Source: Verrucomicrobiota bacterium
GTDB taxonomy: Bacteria; Verrucomicrobiota; Verrucomicrobiia; Chthoniobacterales; UBA10450
DNA: 5,536 nt
Assembly: GCA_003219335.1 (NCBI GenBank)
Contig: QHOF01000203.1
Span: 1-5,536 of the forward strand
Reading direction: 5' to 3'
Shown here: positions 5,144-5,536 of the stretch, piece by piece
Layout: each line of letters opens with the position of its first letter
Numbering within the stretch: position 1 is the first letter of the stretch
Notes under the pieces: generated by a model
Database searches by the model: none
What the model was told of the DNA's origin: nothing
Seen by the model: the letters and a program-made list of their open reading frames with translations, nothing else
Translations under genes and position numbers: made by a program

Positions 5144-5536
5144 CTACGCTGAAGGAATTGTTACGCGTAATAAACTTGTTCCCGCTTGGAGTGGTTTCAA
5201 TTGGTGATCCTGCAATTGAGCGGGAACAAGGGCAAATTCGCCGGGGCCGATATCGACATCCGCACATTGAACAGAGCCGGTCAGGCAGCAAACGATTGCG
5301 AATTGTTCGCGTGGCGCGATATCGCGCGGTGAACGAAGATTCCATTTTTGGACCTCAAACAAATCATGCCTCACAAGCAGCTCGCTCCGTGGCTCGAGCA
5401 TCGTTGGTCGCACATCATAAAAATCGATGCACTCCAGTGCCTGCACTACATGCAGTTGTCGCGGCTTGCCAGTTGTGGGATCCACGCGGTTCCAATCGAA
5501 CACGCGATAGGTGGTGTCGCTATTCTGCTGGATTTC
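5144..5536 (-). CDS. manA: Mannose-6-phosphate isomerase, C-terminal part (cut by window edge)
   Basis: This is the zinc-dependent cytosolic enzyme that interconverts fructose 6-phosphate and mannose 6-phosphate. It feeds GDP-mannose and surface glycans, or lets mannose enter glycolysis. The window holds the last 130 residues; the frame is open to the edge at 5536. It begins with EIQQNSDTTYRVFDWNR, the hallmark block of the short (Bacillus-type, about 320 residue) class I isomerases, whose TTYR arginine lies in the active site. It continues with KPRQLHVVQALECIDF and ends in a cupin-like half-barrel (FAIVCCLTGSVQCADVDIGPGEFALVPAQ..LLRVTIPSA). A GTG at 5503 lies inside the conserved motif and is not the real start. 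The metal-binding N-terminal half lies outside the window and cannot be judged. The gene is convergent with the small frame at 4917-5084. Confidence 0.92.
   Translation of the reverse strand, partial: EIQQNSDTTYRVFDWNRVDPTTGKPRQLHVVQALECIDFYDVRPTMLEPRSELLVRHDLFEVQKWNLRSPRDIAPREQFAIVCCLTGSVQCADVDIGPGEFALVPAQLQDHQLKPLQAGTSLLRVTIPSA

Noticed and set aside
5007..5345. Minus-strand frame of 112 codons overlapping manA
   Set aside because: It is a shadow of the manA frame, rich in Arg/Ser with no recognisable domain. The short end reading NFDWDDVGFSRPL looks protein-like but has no support.

Overview
The window looks like an ordinary chromosomal stretch of a free-living, Gram-negative-type bacterium with about 54-56% G+C (estimated by eye). 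The protein style (several small secreted proteins, a YggS/DUF971 pair, a Bacillus-type short mannose-6-phosphate isomerase), the near absence of Shine-Dalgarno motifs and the short GC-rich palindromes around genes are most like soil Verrucomicrobia (Chthoniobacterales-like). That placement is inference from memory and was not searched. There is no phage, plasmid, CRISPR or defence module here, no tRNA or rRNA that I can see, and I found no convincing new multi-gene system.

Positions 1-2204 are read on the minus strand. In transcription order they hold a 109-residue secreted protein of unknown function (1875-2204) followed by a strong rho-independent terminator (1800-1851). Next come an envelope L,D-transpeptidase (638-1699) and an HD-domain phosphohydrolase (55-645), nine bases after the transpeptidase's inferred original stop. 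The transpeptidase is broken. Its catalytic SHGC segment lies in a different frame from the rest, and the family's upstream HGT block is missing, so it is either a recent pseudogene or a sequencing/assembly error.

Positions 2205-3770 hold a plus-strand DUF72/YecE protein (2390-3088). It converges on a tiny two-helix membrane protein (minus, 3100-3246) that has a good sigma70-type promoter ending almost at its ATG. Upstream of that is a secreted Sm-like-fold protein (minus, 3340-3636). A very small basic reading frame (minus, 2258-2389) abutting the DUF72 start is only a candidate.

Positions 3772-5084 run on the plus strand: the YggS/PLPBP pyridoxal-phosphate homeostasis protein, a cluster of three palindromes, a DUF971 (GBBH-like N-terminal) zinc-site protein, and a 55-residue possible exported peptide. 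From the right edge a truncated mannose-6-phosphate isomerase (minus, 5144-5536) converges on them, with a hairpin right after its stop codon.

The genes do not form one pathway. Cell-envelope work (L,D-transpeptidase, the small secreted and membrane proteins, and mannose-phosphate metabolism feeding surface glycans) is mixed with general housekeeping (PLP homeostasis, HD hydrolase). The points most worth checking are the transpeptidase lesion, the palindromic repeats, and the small secreted or membrane proteins.
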